This document shows, one piece after another, positions 1-8,978 of a stretch of 64,000 nucleotides of DNA. Every line of letters begins with the position of its first letter. Within the stretch, counting starts at the first letter, position 1. The stretch comes from Kiloniella spongiae (GTDB lineage: Bacteria > Pseudomonadota > Alphaproteobacteria > Kiloniellales > Kiloniellaceae), in NCBI RefSeq assembly GCF_001026905.1, contig NZ_LAQL01000008.1, positions 124,001 through 188,000 of the forward strand, in the 5' to 3' direction. The translations under genes and the position numbers were made by a program. Below the pieces are notes generated by a model that saw only the letters and a list, made by a program, of their open reading frames with translations, did not search any database and had not been told where the DNA came from.

Positions 1-2
1 TG

Positions 3-203
3 CCTATATCAAGCGAAATAAGAGCCTCTTCACCAGCTTTAGACGATGATATCGCCCTTGAGAATATCAAAGCCACATGCCCTCAAAGTGCAGAACCATC
101 TGAGCTTGAAAAAGAAATCGCCGAGGCGTTGCTGGCATCACCTGATTTATTTGACCTCGCCCGGGGGCAGCGTGCACCAACAACATCAGAACTAATCAAC
201 TGA
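3..203 (+). CDS. C-terminal end of an unknown protein (cut by window edge)
   Basis: An open frame enters from the left edge and runs 66 residues to a TGA. It is polar and acidic, with a helical-looking stretch ELEKEIAEALLASPDLFDL, and ends TTSELIN. No domain is recognised from so short a tail. It reads in the same direction as rpmG, whose own promoter-like sequence lies in the gap of about 145 bases. The start and identity lie outside the window. Confidence 0.55.
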   Translation, partial: PISSEIRASSPALDDDIALENIKATCPQSAEPSELEKEIAEALLASPDLFDLARGQRAPTTSELIN

Positions 204-272
204 TAGAATATCTTCAATTTTCTCATATTTTTGATTAACTTTAGCATAGATTAGAAAATATCAGATCAGGGC

Positions 273-300
273 TTGACTTAAGAGCTTAAAAGGTTATGTT
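273..300 (+). promoter_or_regulatory. Probable sigma70 promoter of rpmG
   Basis: TTGACT at 273-278 and TATGTT at 295-300 are separated by 16 bases, a fair match to the housekeeping promoter. They lie about 50 bases before the rpmG start, leaving a short untranslated leader. Assigned by sequence match only. Confidence 0.5.
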
Positions 301-348
301 TCGCCCCTGTTATATTTGTAATTTTTTAAGCGCGATGAGGATTTCGCT

Positions 349-516
349 ATGGCTAAGCCGGCTACTCAACTAATTCGCATGGTAAGCACCGCGGACACTG
401 GCTACTTTTATGTAGCAAAGAAAAACCCGCGCACGCTTACAGAAAAACTCGAGCTACGCAAATACGATCCTGTTGCGCGCAAGCACGTTGTTTTCAAAGA
501 AGCGAAAATGAAATAA
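349..516 (+). CDS. rpmG: 50S ribosomal protein L33
   Basis: A 55-residue basic protein starting [19 protein letters not shown] and ending in KEAKMK, the usual length and pattern for bacterial L33 of the large ribosomal subunit. It has no CxxC pairs, so it is the zinc-independent (C-minus) form. A GATGAGGA purine-rich stretch lies just upstream of the ATG. It has its own promoter-like sequence and a strong terminator directly after the stop, so it is probably transcribed alone. L33 next to pleD/divK is a familiar arrangement in alphaproteobacteria (recalled, not computed). Confidence 0.93.
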   Translation: MAKPATQLIRMVSTADTGYFYVAKKNPRTLTEKLELRKYDPVARKHVVFKEAKMK

Positions 517-535
517 GCTTTTTAAAAGCTTAAAG

Positions 536-563
536 AAAAAGGCCGCTTGATGCGGCCTTTTTT
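536..563. terminator. Intrinsic terminator after rpmG
   Basis: GGCCGC (541-546) and GCGGCC (552-557) form a GC-rich stem around TTGAT, flanked by five A on the left and six T on the right. It ends rpmG. The A-tract on the other side means it could also stop transcripts leaving pleD on the opposite strand. Confidence 0.85.
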
Positions 564-640
564 GTGTCTAATTTTCAACAATGGCTAATACCCAAACTAT
601 TATTACACAGCCCTAGCTATTACTGAAAATAGGCTTGAGA

Positions 641-2050
641 TTAAATCGTAAGGCTCTGATCTGAATTACTTTGGCTGGAATGCTCGATACATACACAGTT
701 ACGGCCCATAGACTTGGCGTCGTATAAAGCCGTATCAGCACGCGCCAAAAGACTATCAGCCACCTCCATCGGATCTGAAGTCGTTGCAACACCAACAGAT
801 ATTGTGATGGTTAACGCTTCTGGGGACCCCGGAACTTCAATTGGTTTGTCACCGACTCGCGCTCTAAGACGCTCTGCAACAGTAAAAGCCTGTTCTGATG
901 ATGCACTTGGCATAATAACAACGAACTCTTCCCCACCGTAGCGCGCAAGCATATCAAAATCGCGAACAGCATCAGTAACCCGCTTGGCTAAAATCTTTAA
1001 GACCTCATCTCCACTGGCATGGCCATATGTATCATTTACCAGTTTAAAGTGGTCAATATCAAACATAAGCGCAGATACAGGCTTAGCCGTTTCTGCAATC
1101 TCCATAATCGCACGGTCTAAATGCGCATTCATATAACGACGATTGTAAACCCCAGTCAGCGGATCTGTGTATGCCAAAGCAACGCTTTTCTTCAGCATAT
1201 CAGTTAGGCGATCATGATAACGACGGCGCTTTATTTGGGTCTTACATCGTGCGCGCAATTCATTTGGATCTATCGGCTTAACCAGATAATCCGTTACGCC
1301 AATATCCAGCCCCTTAGCTAGTTGAGAAAGATTTTCTTCCTCCAGTACCAAAAGAATTGGAACATGCCTCGTTTCATCATGCGCTCTCAATTGAGAGCAA
1401 AGTCTCAAACCGTCCTCACCACCAAGATCAAGCGCAACAATGAAGAGGTCATATGACTTCTCTTGCCCCAGCTCGATAACTTCACGTGGATCTCGGGAAT
1501 GATCTACATTATGCTCCAACTCAGTCAGGAAATTAATAATTTTACTGGCTGTTAAGTCGTTGGTTTCCGCCAAGAGTATATTTGCATTAGAAATGGCGGC
1601 TTCATCATCAGACTCACCAGTACCAATAGAATCAAAGCGCGAAGAAGCTTCTTGACGGACTCTTAATTCATCAGTCATCATCTTGAGACGAACAAGAGAT
1701 CTCACACGCGCAAAAAGAGCGACATCATTAAGCGGTTTGGTAAGGAAATCATCTGCTCCAACTTCAAGCCCGCGAACCCGATCACTTACTTCACTCAATG
1801 CTGTGACCATAACAACTGGAATATGGCGCATCTTAGAATTATTTTTCAAACGACTACAAACTTCGTACCCGTCCATACCTGGCATCATCACATCCAACAG
1901 GATGATATCCGGCATTTCCTTAGCTGCAATTTCTAGGGCAGATTGTCCGTCTGAAGCAGTTATCACCTCGAAATACTCTGCCATCAGCTTCGCTTCTAAA
2001 AGCCTGACATTAGCAGGTATATCGTCTACGACCAAAATCCTTGCCGCCAT
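641..2050 (-). CDS. pleD: PleD-type response regulator diguanylate cyclase (REC-REC-GGDEF)
   Basis: A 469-residue protein with two receiver domains and a C-terminal GGDEF domain, the PleD architecture. Receiver 1 (about 1-125) has D9/D10, the phospho-acceptor D53 and K105. Receiver 2 (about 155-275) has alanine where the acceptor aspartate should be, consistent with the adaptor role of this domain in PleD. The cyclase carries GGEEF, with RDFD five residues before it, the RxxD inhibitory site for c-di-GMP feedback. It should make c-di-GMP when phosphorylated; in Caulobacter PleD drives the motile-to-stalked transition. It lies 51 bases after divK on the same strand and is probably co-transcribed. 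Confidence 0.95.
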   Translation of the reverse strand: MAARILVVDDIPANVRLLEAKLMAEYFEVITASDGQSALEIAAKEMPDIILLDVMMPGMDGYEVCSRLKNNSKMRHIPVVMVTALSEVSDRVRGLEVGADDFLTKPLNDVALFARVRSLVRLKMMTDELRVRQEASSRFDSIGTGESDDEAAISNANILLAETNDLTASKIINFLTELEHNVDHSRDPREVIELGQEKSYDLFIVALDLGGEDGLRLCSQLRAHDETRHVPILLVLEEENLSQLAKGLDIGVTDYLVKPIDPNELRARCKTQIKRRRYHDRLTDMLKKSVALAYTDPLTGVYNRRYMNAHLDRAIMEIAETAKPVSALMFDIDHFKLVNDTYGHASGDEVLKILAKRVTDAVRDFDMLARYGGEEFVVIMPSASSEQAFTVAERLRARVGDKPIEVPGSPEALTITISVGVATTSDPMEVADSLLARADTALYDAKSMGRNCVCIEHSSQSNSDQSLTI

Positions 2051-2101
2051 AAATGCTGCACTCTTTCGATATTATAAAAGTAAAACCAACTTAAAAATTC
2101 T

Positions 2102-2479
2102 TTAGCTCAAGAATCTTTCGACAGTTTCTAAAAACTTTGTCACAGAGATAGGTTTTGGAATATAAGCCTCACATCCCCCTTCTCTGATTTTTTCTTCGTC
2201 CCCCTTCATAGCAAAAGCCGTGACCGCGATCACGGGAATAGCACGAAGGTTATCGTCTTCTTTAAGCCATTTTGTGACTTCCAGACCGGATACCTCAGGC
2301 AGCTGAATATCCATCAAAATCAAATCGGGTTTATGAGTACGCGCTATTGAAAGCGCTTCCATACCGTCTTTTGATTGAAGGATGTTATAGCCTTGAGCCT
2401 CCAGCAAATCGTGGAACAGCTTCATATTCAGTTCGTTATCTTCGACAACAAGAACAGTTTTTTCTTTGTTAGTCTGCAT
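2102..2479 (-). CDS. divK: Single-domain response regulator DivK
   Basis: A stand-alone receiver of 125 residues starting [16 protein letters not shown], with the acidic pair, the LILMDIQLP acceptor region and the conserved C-terminal lysine (IPKP). There is no output domain. In alphaproteobacteria DivK takes phosphate from PleC/DivJ-type kinases and acts on DivL/CckA to control CtrA. I use the ATG at 2479 because GGCAGGAAACATCT precedes it as a ribosome site; an earlier in-frame ATG (2524) adds 15 unlikely residues. Adjacent to pleD, its classic partner. Confidence 0.93.
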   Translation of the reverse strand: MQTNKEKTVLVVEDNELNMKLFHDLLEAQGYNILQSKDGMEALSIARTHKPDLILMDIQLPEVSGLEVTKWLKEDDNLRAIPVIAVTAFAMKGDEEKIREGGCEAYIPKPISVTKFLETVERFLS

Positions 2480-2826
2480 AGATGTTTCCTGCCGATGCCT
2501 CCTAAAAACACATGGAGAGCCCAATGCGCTTCATTAAATGTCTCAGGTGGTTAACTATATTCACTGAAACAATACCCTTGAATGCCACACTACTCAACTT
2601 TAGTTAACATATGGTAACGGAAATATTGTTAAAATTTACAATAAAAGCGGTTTTGACCTGCTAACTCACTAGAATTACAAAAATTTCAACTCTGGCCCAG
2701 TAAAACCTCCTCACCTTACACGCTTCAATTTGTTAACAATTCAACTCAATAGAGTGTTGGTAATATCTTGCCAAATAAAGAACATAAAGAGTATAAAATA
2801 AGAACAATAAATAAACGTGATTTCTT
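2480..2826. promoter_or_regulatory. Divergent promoter region between divK and dinB
   Basis: About 350 A+T-rich bases without a credible gene. It contains several TTAAC elements: 2551-2555, 2604-2608 (followed by GTAAC at 2614-2618) and 2733-2737. These resemble halves of the CtrA box TTAA-N7-TTAA, but no copy has the full consensus and spacing. No alphaproteobacterial LexA box (GTTC-N7-GTTC) was seen before dinB; two GAAC copies near 2780 and 2802 are 18 bases apart. CtrA control is a guess. Confidence 0.3.
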
Positions 2827-4131
2827 ATGCCTGACCTTTGCAGAGATTGTTTTCATTGGCGAGAAGAAGCATCAGCTTCTAACGAAAAGCCAATTCGCTG
2901 TATAAGCTGTCACTCACCGCGCATTATCAGCCACCCCGAACTTGGGAATCTGACAATGGCACACATAGACTGTGATGCCTTCTATGCCAGCGTGGAAAAA
3001 AGGGATAACCCAAAAATCCAGGACAAGCCCGTTATTATTGGCGGTGGGAAACGGGGTGTTGTCTCCACAGCCTGTTATCTCGCACGTCTATATGGCGTTA
3101 AGTCCGCAATGCCAATGTTCAAAGCGCTCAAAGCATGTCCAACTGCCGTGGTCGTCAAGCCAAACATGTATAAATACAAGGAAGAAGGTTTGAAAGTGCG
3201 CGCCATGATGCAATCCTTGACACCACTTGTCGAACCACTTTCAATCGATGAAGCTTTTTTAGATCTATCCGGAACGGAAAAATTACATGGTCATTGCCCT
3301 GCGATCACCTTGGCAAAACTGATCAAAAAGATAGAAGATGAAATTGGCATCACAGCCTCGGTCGGCCTCAGCTACAATAAATCAATGGCCAAAATCGCTT
3401 CCGATCTGGATAAACCTCGTGGATTTTCTGTTCTCGGCCATAGTAATACACAAGACTTTTTGAAAGAACAGCCTGTTCGACTCATTTGGGGCGTAGGGAA
3501 AAGCCTAGAGAGACAACTTCATCAGGATGGTCTAAGACAGATCAAAGATCTTCTTCCCTATAGCGAAGAAGAGTTGATGAAAAAATACGGTCAAATGGGT
3601 CAACGAATGTTTCATTTTATCAGAGGACATGACGGACGAACAGTGAATCCCAAATCACCAACAAAAAGTATTTCTAACGAAACAACATTTAACGAAGACA
3701 TAAGTGACTTCGAAGAACTTTCAGTCGTTCTTTGGCGGCTTTGTGAAAATGTTTCAAGTAATTTAAAGAGAAAAAAGTTCGCAGCAAAAACAATTAATCT
3801 CAAACTGAAAACCGGGGATTTTCGCCAAATATCCCGTAGCCGAAAAGTATTTTCTCCGACACAGTTGGCAGAAGAAATTTATCAAACCACGCTCCCTTTA
3901 TTAAAAGAGCAATGTAATGGTCAACGCTTCCGTTTACTTGGTGTTGGCGGCAGCGACCTTGTATCGCCTGATTTTGCAGACCCCCAGGATTTACTGGATC
4001 CCCAAAAAGAAAAGCGGAAAAAAGTTGAAGCTGCTCTCGATCGAGTTCGAAGCAAGTTAGGCAAAGATAGTATCCAAAAAGGCCGCTCTTATCGCGGCGT
4101 CACTAAAGCCGATAACAAAGACAACAAATAA
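2827..4131 (+). CDS. dinB: DNA polymerase IV (Y-family, DinB)
   Basis: A 434-residue translesion polymerase. The palm motif HIDCDAFYASVE places a metal-binding Asp at residue 48, and SIDEAFLDLSG gives D141/E142. Fingers, thumb and little-finger regions follow in normal order. The N-terminus carries an extra segment with C5-x2-C8 and C25-x2-C28, a likely zinc-binding knuckle before the polymerase fold that E. coli Pol IV lacks. The last residues are basic (QKGRSYRGV) and may contact the clamp or DNA. No clear Shine-Dalgarno lies before this ATG, so the start is less certain than the product, although the cysteine pairs support it. Confidence 0.93.
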   Translation: MPDLCRDCFHWREEASASNEKPIRCISCHSPRIISHPELGNLTMAHIDCDAFYASVEKRDNPKIQDKPVIIGGGKRGVVSTACYLARLYGVKSAMPMFKALKACPTAVVVKPNMYKYKEEGLKVRAMMQSLTPLVEPLSIDEAFLDLSGTEKLHGHCPAITLAKLIKKIEDEIGITASVGLSYNKSMAKIASDLDKPRGFSVLGHSNTQDFLKEQPVRLIWGVGKSLERQLHQDGLRQIKDLLPYSEEELMKKYGQMGQRMFHFIRGHDGRTVNPKSPTKSISNETTFNEDISDFEELSVVLWRLCENVSSNLKRKKFAAKTINLKLKTGDFRQISRSRKVFSPTQLAEEIYQTTLPLLKEQCNGQRFRLLGVGGSDLVSPDFADPQDLLDPQKEKRKKVEAALDRVRSKLGKDSIQKGRSYRGVTKADNKDNK

Positions 4132-4160
4132 TAGTTATAGAAAATATCGCCACACCGAAA

Positions 4161-4982
4161 CTATCCGCATTGAGGAGAACTATTAACCTCAAGTCCTGTC
4201 ATTTTTCCTTTGACAGAGAAGTCACCAAAATCCAGATCTATAGAGGACACCACACCATTTTCATAAAGGGTAAGCGTTTGTTCCTGAATGGGCAGCGTAC
4301 TTTTAGAGTTCAAATCATAGAATGCCAAAAAAACTTTCCACGACATTTTGTCCTTTAATTCAAGCGTATTCTCTTCTTCTGTATTTGGCAGAATAATGGC
4401 AGACACCTTAAAGGCATCAAGCTCTGCTGTACCGTCAAACACAGTACGATTTAAAGCCGTTTCACCATCTTGGGCTGCCAGAATAATATCCTTCAAAAAA
4501 GCTGTCGGATAAATCACGTCTTTTAATTCAACATCCTGTTTTTCTGGTTCTGTAATTTCAGCGAGAACCTTTTCGCCTGACTTTCCGGGAGAAGCCTTTG
4601 CATGAGAAGATTTTCCGATATAGCGACTTTTACCGGACAAATTACCATCCTGTAATACAGTAAAGCGGTAATGTTGCCCGTCCAAAGCTTCCCAAGTATT
4701 TATCTTAAGGTCCATCTGCATGCTTTGCCCTGTACTATAGACAACATCCATTTCAAGCTCGTTTGTCATTAACCATCCACGACAGTCACTCGTCAGATCA
4801 TACGCAATTTTCCCGCCCATACTACTAATCGCCCCTTGATAAGAGCTATTCAAACGCAGGTCATAAGAAGCTTTATGCAAAAGTAAATCTACAGAATTCT
4901 GTCCCGCTGTACCTACCTGTGCAAACAACAAAGCAGCCGCGGAAACCGATAAAAAAATTACTTTTTTCTGCCATCTACACAT
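4161..4982 (-). CDS. eipB: EipB-like periplasmic envelope-integrity protein (DUF1849)
   Basis: A 273-residue exported protein. Residues 1-26 form a signal peptide ending near GTAG, followed by the DUF1849 pattern HKASYDLRL, then GGKIAYDLTSDCRGW and a beta-rich body. Two cysteines remain in the mature part, C67 and C272 next to the C-terminus; these match the conserved disulfide pair described for Brucella EipB. The family folds as a beta-spiral and supports cell-envelope integrity in alphaproteobacteria. It converges on dinB with a 29-base gap and no obvious terminator. The family call is from recognition of the N-terminal motif and the cysteine layout. Confidence 0.82.
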   Translation of the reverse strand: MCRWQKKVIFLSVSAAALLFAQVGTAGQNSVDLLLHKASYDLRLNSSYQGAISSMGGKIAYDLTSDCRGWLMTNELEMDVVYSTGQSMQMDLKINTWEALDGQHYRFTVLQDGNLSGKSRYIGKSSHAKASPGKSGEKVLAEITEPEKQDVELKDVIYPTAFLKDIILAAQDGETALNRTVFDGTAELDAFKVSAIILPNTEEENTLELKDKMSWKVFLAFYDLNSKSTLPIQEQTLTLYENGVVSSIDLDFGDFSVKGKMTGLEVNSSPQCG

Positions 4983-5267
4983 AAAGAAAATCCATTCCTA
5001 AAATTCAACAAACTGCCAAAGGATTATAAGCATCACTTTAAATACATATCATTTCAGGCAAGATTGAGGCATTTTCTTTTGCAATAAGCCTACTAGACAC
5101 TTTTTACCCAGCCCTATTAATTCTGGTAAGTTTATTGGTAAAAATTGCACAGCAACTGAAAATAAGTAGATCACTGAGAACAATATACACCATAAAACAA
5201 ACACTTATCCCACAGACTACAACCGGCATATTATTTGCATTGTTAGCATCGTTATCTTTAATAGGAA

Positions 5268-6038
5268 ATGGTGGCGAACGTGACATATACGGATGCATTT
5301 AACGGATCTGGCCCTTTATATCCCACAGCTTTTGACAAAAGCGACGATATAAAGCTTTCAGCCGATCGAGATAATCTCATGTTTCGACTGCGGCGGATAG
5401 CTTATACCAATCTCAGTAAGAGCAAACGTATATCCGATAGGCAGGTAGTTGAGTTATTGGAAGCTGCTGCCCTTGCAGAGCAGACTCTCTCTGAGCAACA
5501 TGAACGGATCAGATATCTGGAAAATCTCTCGATTACAGACGAATTAACTGATCTCCTAAATCGTCGTGGGTTTCAGCATGAACTTGATCGTGCTCTGAGC
5601 AGGGCATCGCGCACAGGCGATAAAGGCGTCCTGGTTATCTGTGACATGAACCATTTTAAATCAATTAATGACAGCTATGGTCACATGGCTGGTGACTGTG
5701 TTCTAAAAGAAGTTGCCAAAGCACTGGTAAAACACTGTCGCAAAAGCGATTACATTGCCCGCTTGAGTGGCGATGAATTCGCGATCCTTATGCCCAACAC
5801 TGCCCCAGACAGAGTTGAAGCAATTATTGGCAAACTCAATAAACTTTTGAACATGCTTGTCGTTCGTTGGGGACAACACGAGATCCCTGTATCCGTCAGT
5901 GTTGGGTATGAAAACTATACCGCTGGAACCAATCCCAATCAATTACTCCATCTCGCTGATAAATCAATGTACCACAACAAAGGTAACCGTATTGCCTGTC
6001 ATATCGGTAGTCAGTATGTGGAAAAAAGAACGCTCTAG
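5268..6038 (+). CDS. Diguanylate cyclase (GGDEF domain) with short N-terminal helical region
   Basis: A 256-residue soluble protein. Residues 1-90 contain no recognised sensor but end in a helix (LLEAAALAEQTLSEQHERIRY) that probably forms a dimerising coiled coil. The GGDEF domain starts at SITDELTDLLNRRGF. The active-site motif is SGDEF, a functional variant, with RKSD five residues upstream as an intact RxxD feedback site. Predicted to make c-di-GMP, the second such enzyme in the window after PleD. The start is ambiguous: AGGAA (5263-5267) abuts the ATG at 5268, so GTG at 5271 or 5280 may be used. A strong terminator follows. Confidence 0.88.
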   Translation: MVANVTYTDAFNGSGPLYPTAFDKSDDIKLSADRDNLMFRLRRIAYTNLSKSKRISDRQVVELLEAAALAEQTLSEQHERIRYLENLSITDELTDLLNRRGFQHELDRALSRASRTGDKGVLVICDMNHFKSINDSYGHMAGDCVLKEVAKALVKHCRKSDYIARLSGDEFAILMPNTAPDRVEAIIGKLNKLLNMLVVRWGQHEIPVSVSVGYENYTAGTNPNQLLHLADKSMYHNKGNRIACHIGSQYVEKRTL

Positions 6039-6069
6039 ATTTTTATATATTGCTACCTTCGATCCCATA

Positions 6070-6104
6070 AAAAATGCCCTGAAAATCTTTCAGGGCATTT
6101 TTTA
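6070..6104. terminator. Bidirectional intrinsic terminator
   Basis: A 14-base-pair stem (AAAATGCCCTGAAA at 6071-6084 with its complement at 6088-6101) around a three-base loop, with A-tracts on the left and T-tracts on the right. It separates the convergent diguanylate cyclase and lipoprotein genes and can serve both. Confidence 0.88.
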
Positions 6105-6144
6105 TATTGACCTTTTACACTGGCACTTCAAAAACGAATATTAC

Positions 6145-6645
6145 CTAGCCATCAAAACCGACAGGCTTTAACTCATCCGCAAGATAAACAGCACTATCCA
6201 AGATATCAGCCACTTGATCGTCTATAATAACTTTGCTTATTTTCAAGTGATTTGTCTGTGCATCAATAACGGCTATCTTCTCAGAATACGCAGATATTTC
6301 TGTTGGATCAGTTGCCCCTAACTGCGCATCCTCTGCGAAGTAGCTAACTGATGTTTCCAAATCAGAAACTGCTGCGATCTCGATTTCATCAACCGGCGAA
6401 AGAGGTGCAAGCGTTGCATCAGCGACTTCAAAACCTACATACTCGTCACACAAATCCCCTTCCATTAAACGGATCAGAGCACAATCCTGTTGTGCAACCG
6501 CAGAGATTCCGTGGTCCGTCAGTGTTTTTCCGCTAAAAAAGTAACTCGCGACATCAACTGCTAATGACGCAACGCCAATCGCAGGCGGCAACGCACAGCC
6601 ACTCAATGTGAGTGCAAGTGTTGAAGCGACAAAAATTTTCCGCAT
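6145..6645 (-). CDS. Small predicted lipoprotein of unknown function
   Basis: 166 residues starting MRKIFVASTLALTLSGCALPP: a short signal peptide with lipobox LSGC, lipidated on C17. A hydrophobic, small-residue stretch (AIGVASLAVDVASYFFSG) follows, then an acidic body with a second cysteine pair (DCALIRLMEGDLC). No family is recognised. I place the start at 6645 because GGGGGGAAT precedes that ATG; the longer frame to 6732 adds a tail without a signal sequence. Probably monocistronic, lying between terminator hairpins. Confidence 0.72.
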   Translation of the reverse strand: MRKIFVASTLALTLSGCALPPAIGVASLAVDVASYFFSGKTLTDHGISAVAQQDCALIRLMEGDLCDEYVGFEVADATLAPLSPVDEIEIAAVSDLETSVSYFAEDAQLGATDPTEISAYSEKIAVIDAQTNHLKISKVIIDDQVADILDSAVYLADELKPVGFDG

Positions 6646-6797
6646 GATATTCCCCCCAGGAATAACGATAAGCTTTTGAGAATCATGAGTCATTTCGATT
6701 CCAAGCGCAAGAAGAATATCAATAAATATCAAATTTTATCTATTTTTCGACTCCAAAGTGAGCACCACAACTTTGTTTCGCAACCACTACGAGTCAA

Positions 6798-6827
6798 AAT
6801 CGCCCTGCTTCATCAAGCAGGGCGATT
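6798..6827. terminator. Terminator hairpin downstream of aspS
   Basis: A 13-base-pair stem (AATCGCCCTGCTT at 6798-6810, complement at 6815-6827) around loop CATC. Read on the minus strand it follows the aspS stop by about 50 bases and is followed by a short T-rich run, so it most likely ends aspS. Confidence 0.7.
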
Positions 6828-6878
6828 CGATATTTGTCCTAATGCATCCAGATTAAATCAGAATGCATTCGCAGAAAT

Positions 6879-8672
6879 TTAGTTCTCTTCAGTATCTTCC
6901 AACGGTAGATCAAGTTTGATGTGCAGTTCGCGCAAACGATCTTCATCAACTTCGGCTGGCGCTTGCATGAGCGGATCTTCTGCCTTGCCGTTCATTGGGA
7001 AAGCAATAACTTCGCGAATGTTTGGTTCATCAGCTAACATCATCACCATACGATCAACACCCGGTGCAGAGCCACCGTGTGGCGGCGCACCAAATTTAAA
7101 TGCTGATAGCATACCACCGAAGCTTTCTTCTACATCTGTATTGCTATAACCAGCGACCTCGAAAGCTTTATACATGATGTCAGGACGGTGGTTACGTATC
7201 GCCCCGGAAGATAGCTCAATACCATTACAAACGATATCGTACTGGTACGCATTAATGGTTAAGGGATCCTGATTTTCCAGCGCGTCCATCCCTCCCTGAG
7301 GCATAGAGAACGGATTATGACTGAAATCAATTTTTCCTGTGTCTTCATCCAGCTCGAACATTGGGAAGTCAACAATCCAGCAGAACTTGAAAACACCTTT
7401 GTCCAGAAGCTCAAGGTCAGTACCAAGCTTATTACGGACATGCCCCGCAAACTTGGCAGCAGCCAGTTCCTTATCACAAGCAAAGAACACAGCATCGCCA
7501 TTTTCAAGGCCTGCAATTTCTTTGATCTGTGCCAAACGATCTTCATCAAGGTTTTTGGCAATCGGTCCCTTAGGAACACCTTCCTTATCATAAATGATAT
7601 AGCCAAGACCTGCGGCACCTTCTTTACGCGCCCAGTCATTGAACTTGTCAAAGAAGCTACGTGGGTTTCCAGCCGTACCCGGTGCCGGAATTGCGCGAAC
7701 TACATTGCCACCTTCGATTGCACGGGCAAAAATGCCGAAGCTTGAACCACGGAATGCTTCCGTCACGTCATTAATGATAATTGGGTTACGAAGGTCAGGT
7801 TTATCAGAACCATATTTGGCCATCGCTTCTGCGTAAGGAATACGAGCAAACGGATAAGGCGAAACTTCACGCCCATCGGCAAACTCTTCAAATACACCAT
7901 GGAGCACAGGCTCAATCGCGTTAAATACATCATCCTGAGTTACATAACTCATTTCAAAATCGAGCTGGTAAAACTCACCCGGAGAGCGATCTGCACGACT
8001 ATCTTCATCACGGAAACAAGGCGCAACCTGGAAATAACGATCAACACCGCCAACCATCAATAGCTGCTTAAACATCTGTGGTGCTTGCGGCAGGGCGTAG
8101 AATTTACCGGGGTGAATACGGCTAGGAACCAGGAAATCACGTGCGCCTTCCGGGCTTGAAGCCGTCAGGATAGGCGTCTGAATTTCCATGAAGTCCTGTT
8201 CAATCATCCGGCGGCGCAGGGAAGAAATTACACCGGAACGAAGTTTCAGCTTCTTCACCATCTTTTCGCGACGCAAATCCAGATAGCGATAACGCAACCT
8301 TGTATCTTCACCAGCGTCTTCATCAGAGTTTACCTGTAATGGCAAGACTTCCGCGCGGGACTGGATTTCAAGTTCGCGAACACGAACTTCAATTTCACCC
8401 GTTGGCAAAGCTGCATTGATCGTTTCAGCAGTACGGATGACAACATCACCTGTAACCGTGATCACTGATTCGACGCGTGTATTTTCCAGTTTTTCGAAAA
8501 GCGGGCTAGAAACATCCACGACACACTGGGTAATACCAAAGCTATCACGTAGATCTACAAAAAGAAGCTGACCGTGGTCACGTTTACGGTGGACCCAACC
8601 AGAAAGGCGAACCTGCTGACCTTTATCAGAAAGGCGCAGTTCAGCACAATTATGGGAACGATAAGGATGCAT
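6879..8672 (-). CDS. aspS: Aspartyl-tRNA synthetase
   Basis: A 597-residue class II synthetase of the long bacterial type. The N-terminal OB-fold anticodon-binding domain ([13 protein letters not shown], then [10 protein letters not shown]) is followed by the catalytic core: motif 2 [19 protein letters not shown] and motif 3 [19 protein letters not shown], with the bacterial GAD insertion between them. It charges tRNA-Asp and, in bacteria with GatCAB, often tRNA-Asn too; which applies here cannot be read from the sequence. Divergent from rnd, an aspS/rnd neighbourhood usual in alphaproteobacteria. Confidence 0.97.
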   Translation of the reverse strand: MHPYRSHNCAELRLSDKGQQVRLSGWVHRKRDHGQLLFVDLRDSFGITQCVVDVSSPLFEKLENTRVESVITVTGDVVIRTAETINAALPTGEIEVRVRELEIQSRAEVLPLQVNSDEDAGEDTRLRYRYLDLRREKMVKKLKLRSGVISSLRRRMIEQDFMEIQTPILTASSPEGARDFLVPSRIHPGKFYALPQAPQMFKQLLMVGGVDRYFQVAPCFRDEDSRADRSPGEFYQLDFEMSYVTQDDVFNAIEPVLHGVFEEFADGREVSPYPFARIPYAEAMAKYGSDKPDLRNPIIINDVTEAFRGSSFGIFARAIEGGNVVRAIPAPGTAGNPRSFFDKFNDWARKEGAAGLGYIIYDKEGVPKGPIAKNLDEDRLAQIKEIAGLENGDAVFFACDKELAAAKFAGHVRNKLGTDLELLDKGVFKFCWIVDFPMFELDEDTGKIDFSHNPFSMPQGGMDALENQDPLTINAYQYDIVCNGIELSSGAIRNHRPDIMYKAFEVAGYSNTDVEESFGGMLSAFKFGAPPHGGSAPGVDRMVMMLADEPNIREVIAFPMNGKAEDPLMQAPAEVDEDRLRELHIKLDLPLEDTEEN

Positions 8673-8978
8673 AAGTATTTCCTTTGGTATTATAGCTGTC
8701 TCGATCTAGCAAATCTGTGTGCAGAGCAATTAAAACCAGAGCACTTTCAGGCTCAGCAAAAATTGAATCTCGGCACTCTGCCAAAATCATAAATTATTCC
8801 GTTGGAAAAAGGCATCAGATTGGCAATTTGTCAAGGTTTTGCACCTCAACTTTGAAGAAAGTTGGCAAATATTTTTCACAATCAACAAATTGTGCTGATA
8901 TCCCCTATTCAGAAAGTGAATTTGCGTCTTAACCATATTCACCTTTCTAAGCAGGGATCAGGCACGTATAGTCGCGTC
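8673..8978. other. Intergenic region between aspS and rnd
   Basis: About 306 bases between divergent genes. It must hold both promoters, but no convincing -35/-10 pair stands out. A small hairpin, CAACTTT / AAAGTTG with loop GAAG, sits at 8847-8864. Frames running through it (such as an in-frame extension of rnd from a TTG at 8862) have no ribosome site and do not look coding. Confidence 0.35.

Noticed and set aside
2776-2806. Possible LexA box before dinB
   Set aside because: Two GAAC copies are present but 18 bases apart; the alphaproteobacterial box needs GTTC-N7-GTTC or its complement.
5104-5298. 64-residue minus-strand frame before the diguanylate cyclase
   Set aside because: Overlaps the cyclase start, has no ribosome site and shows no protein-like pattern.
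7317-7745. 142-residue plus-strand frame inside aspS
   Set aside because: Antisense shadow of a fully conserved synthetase.
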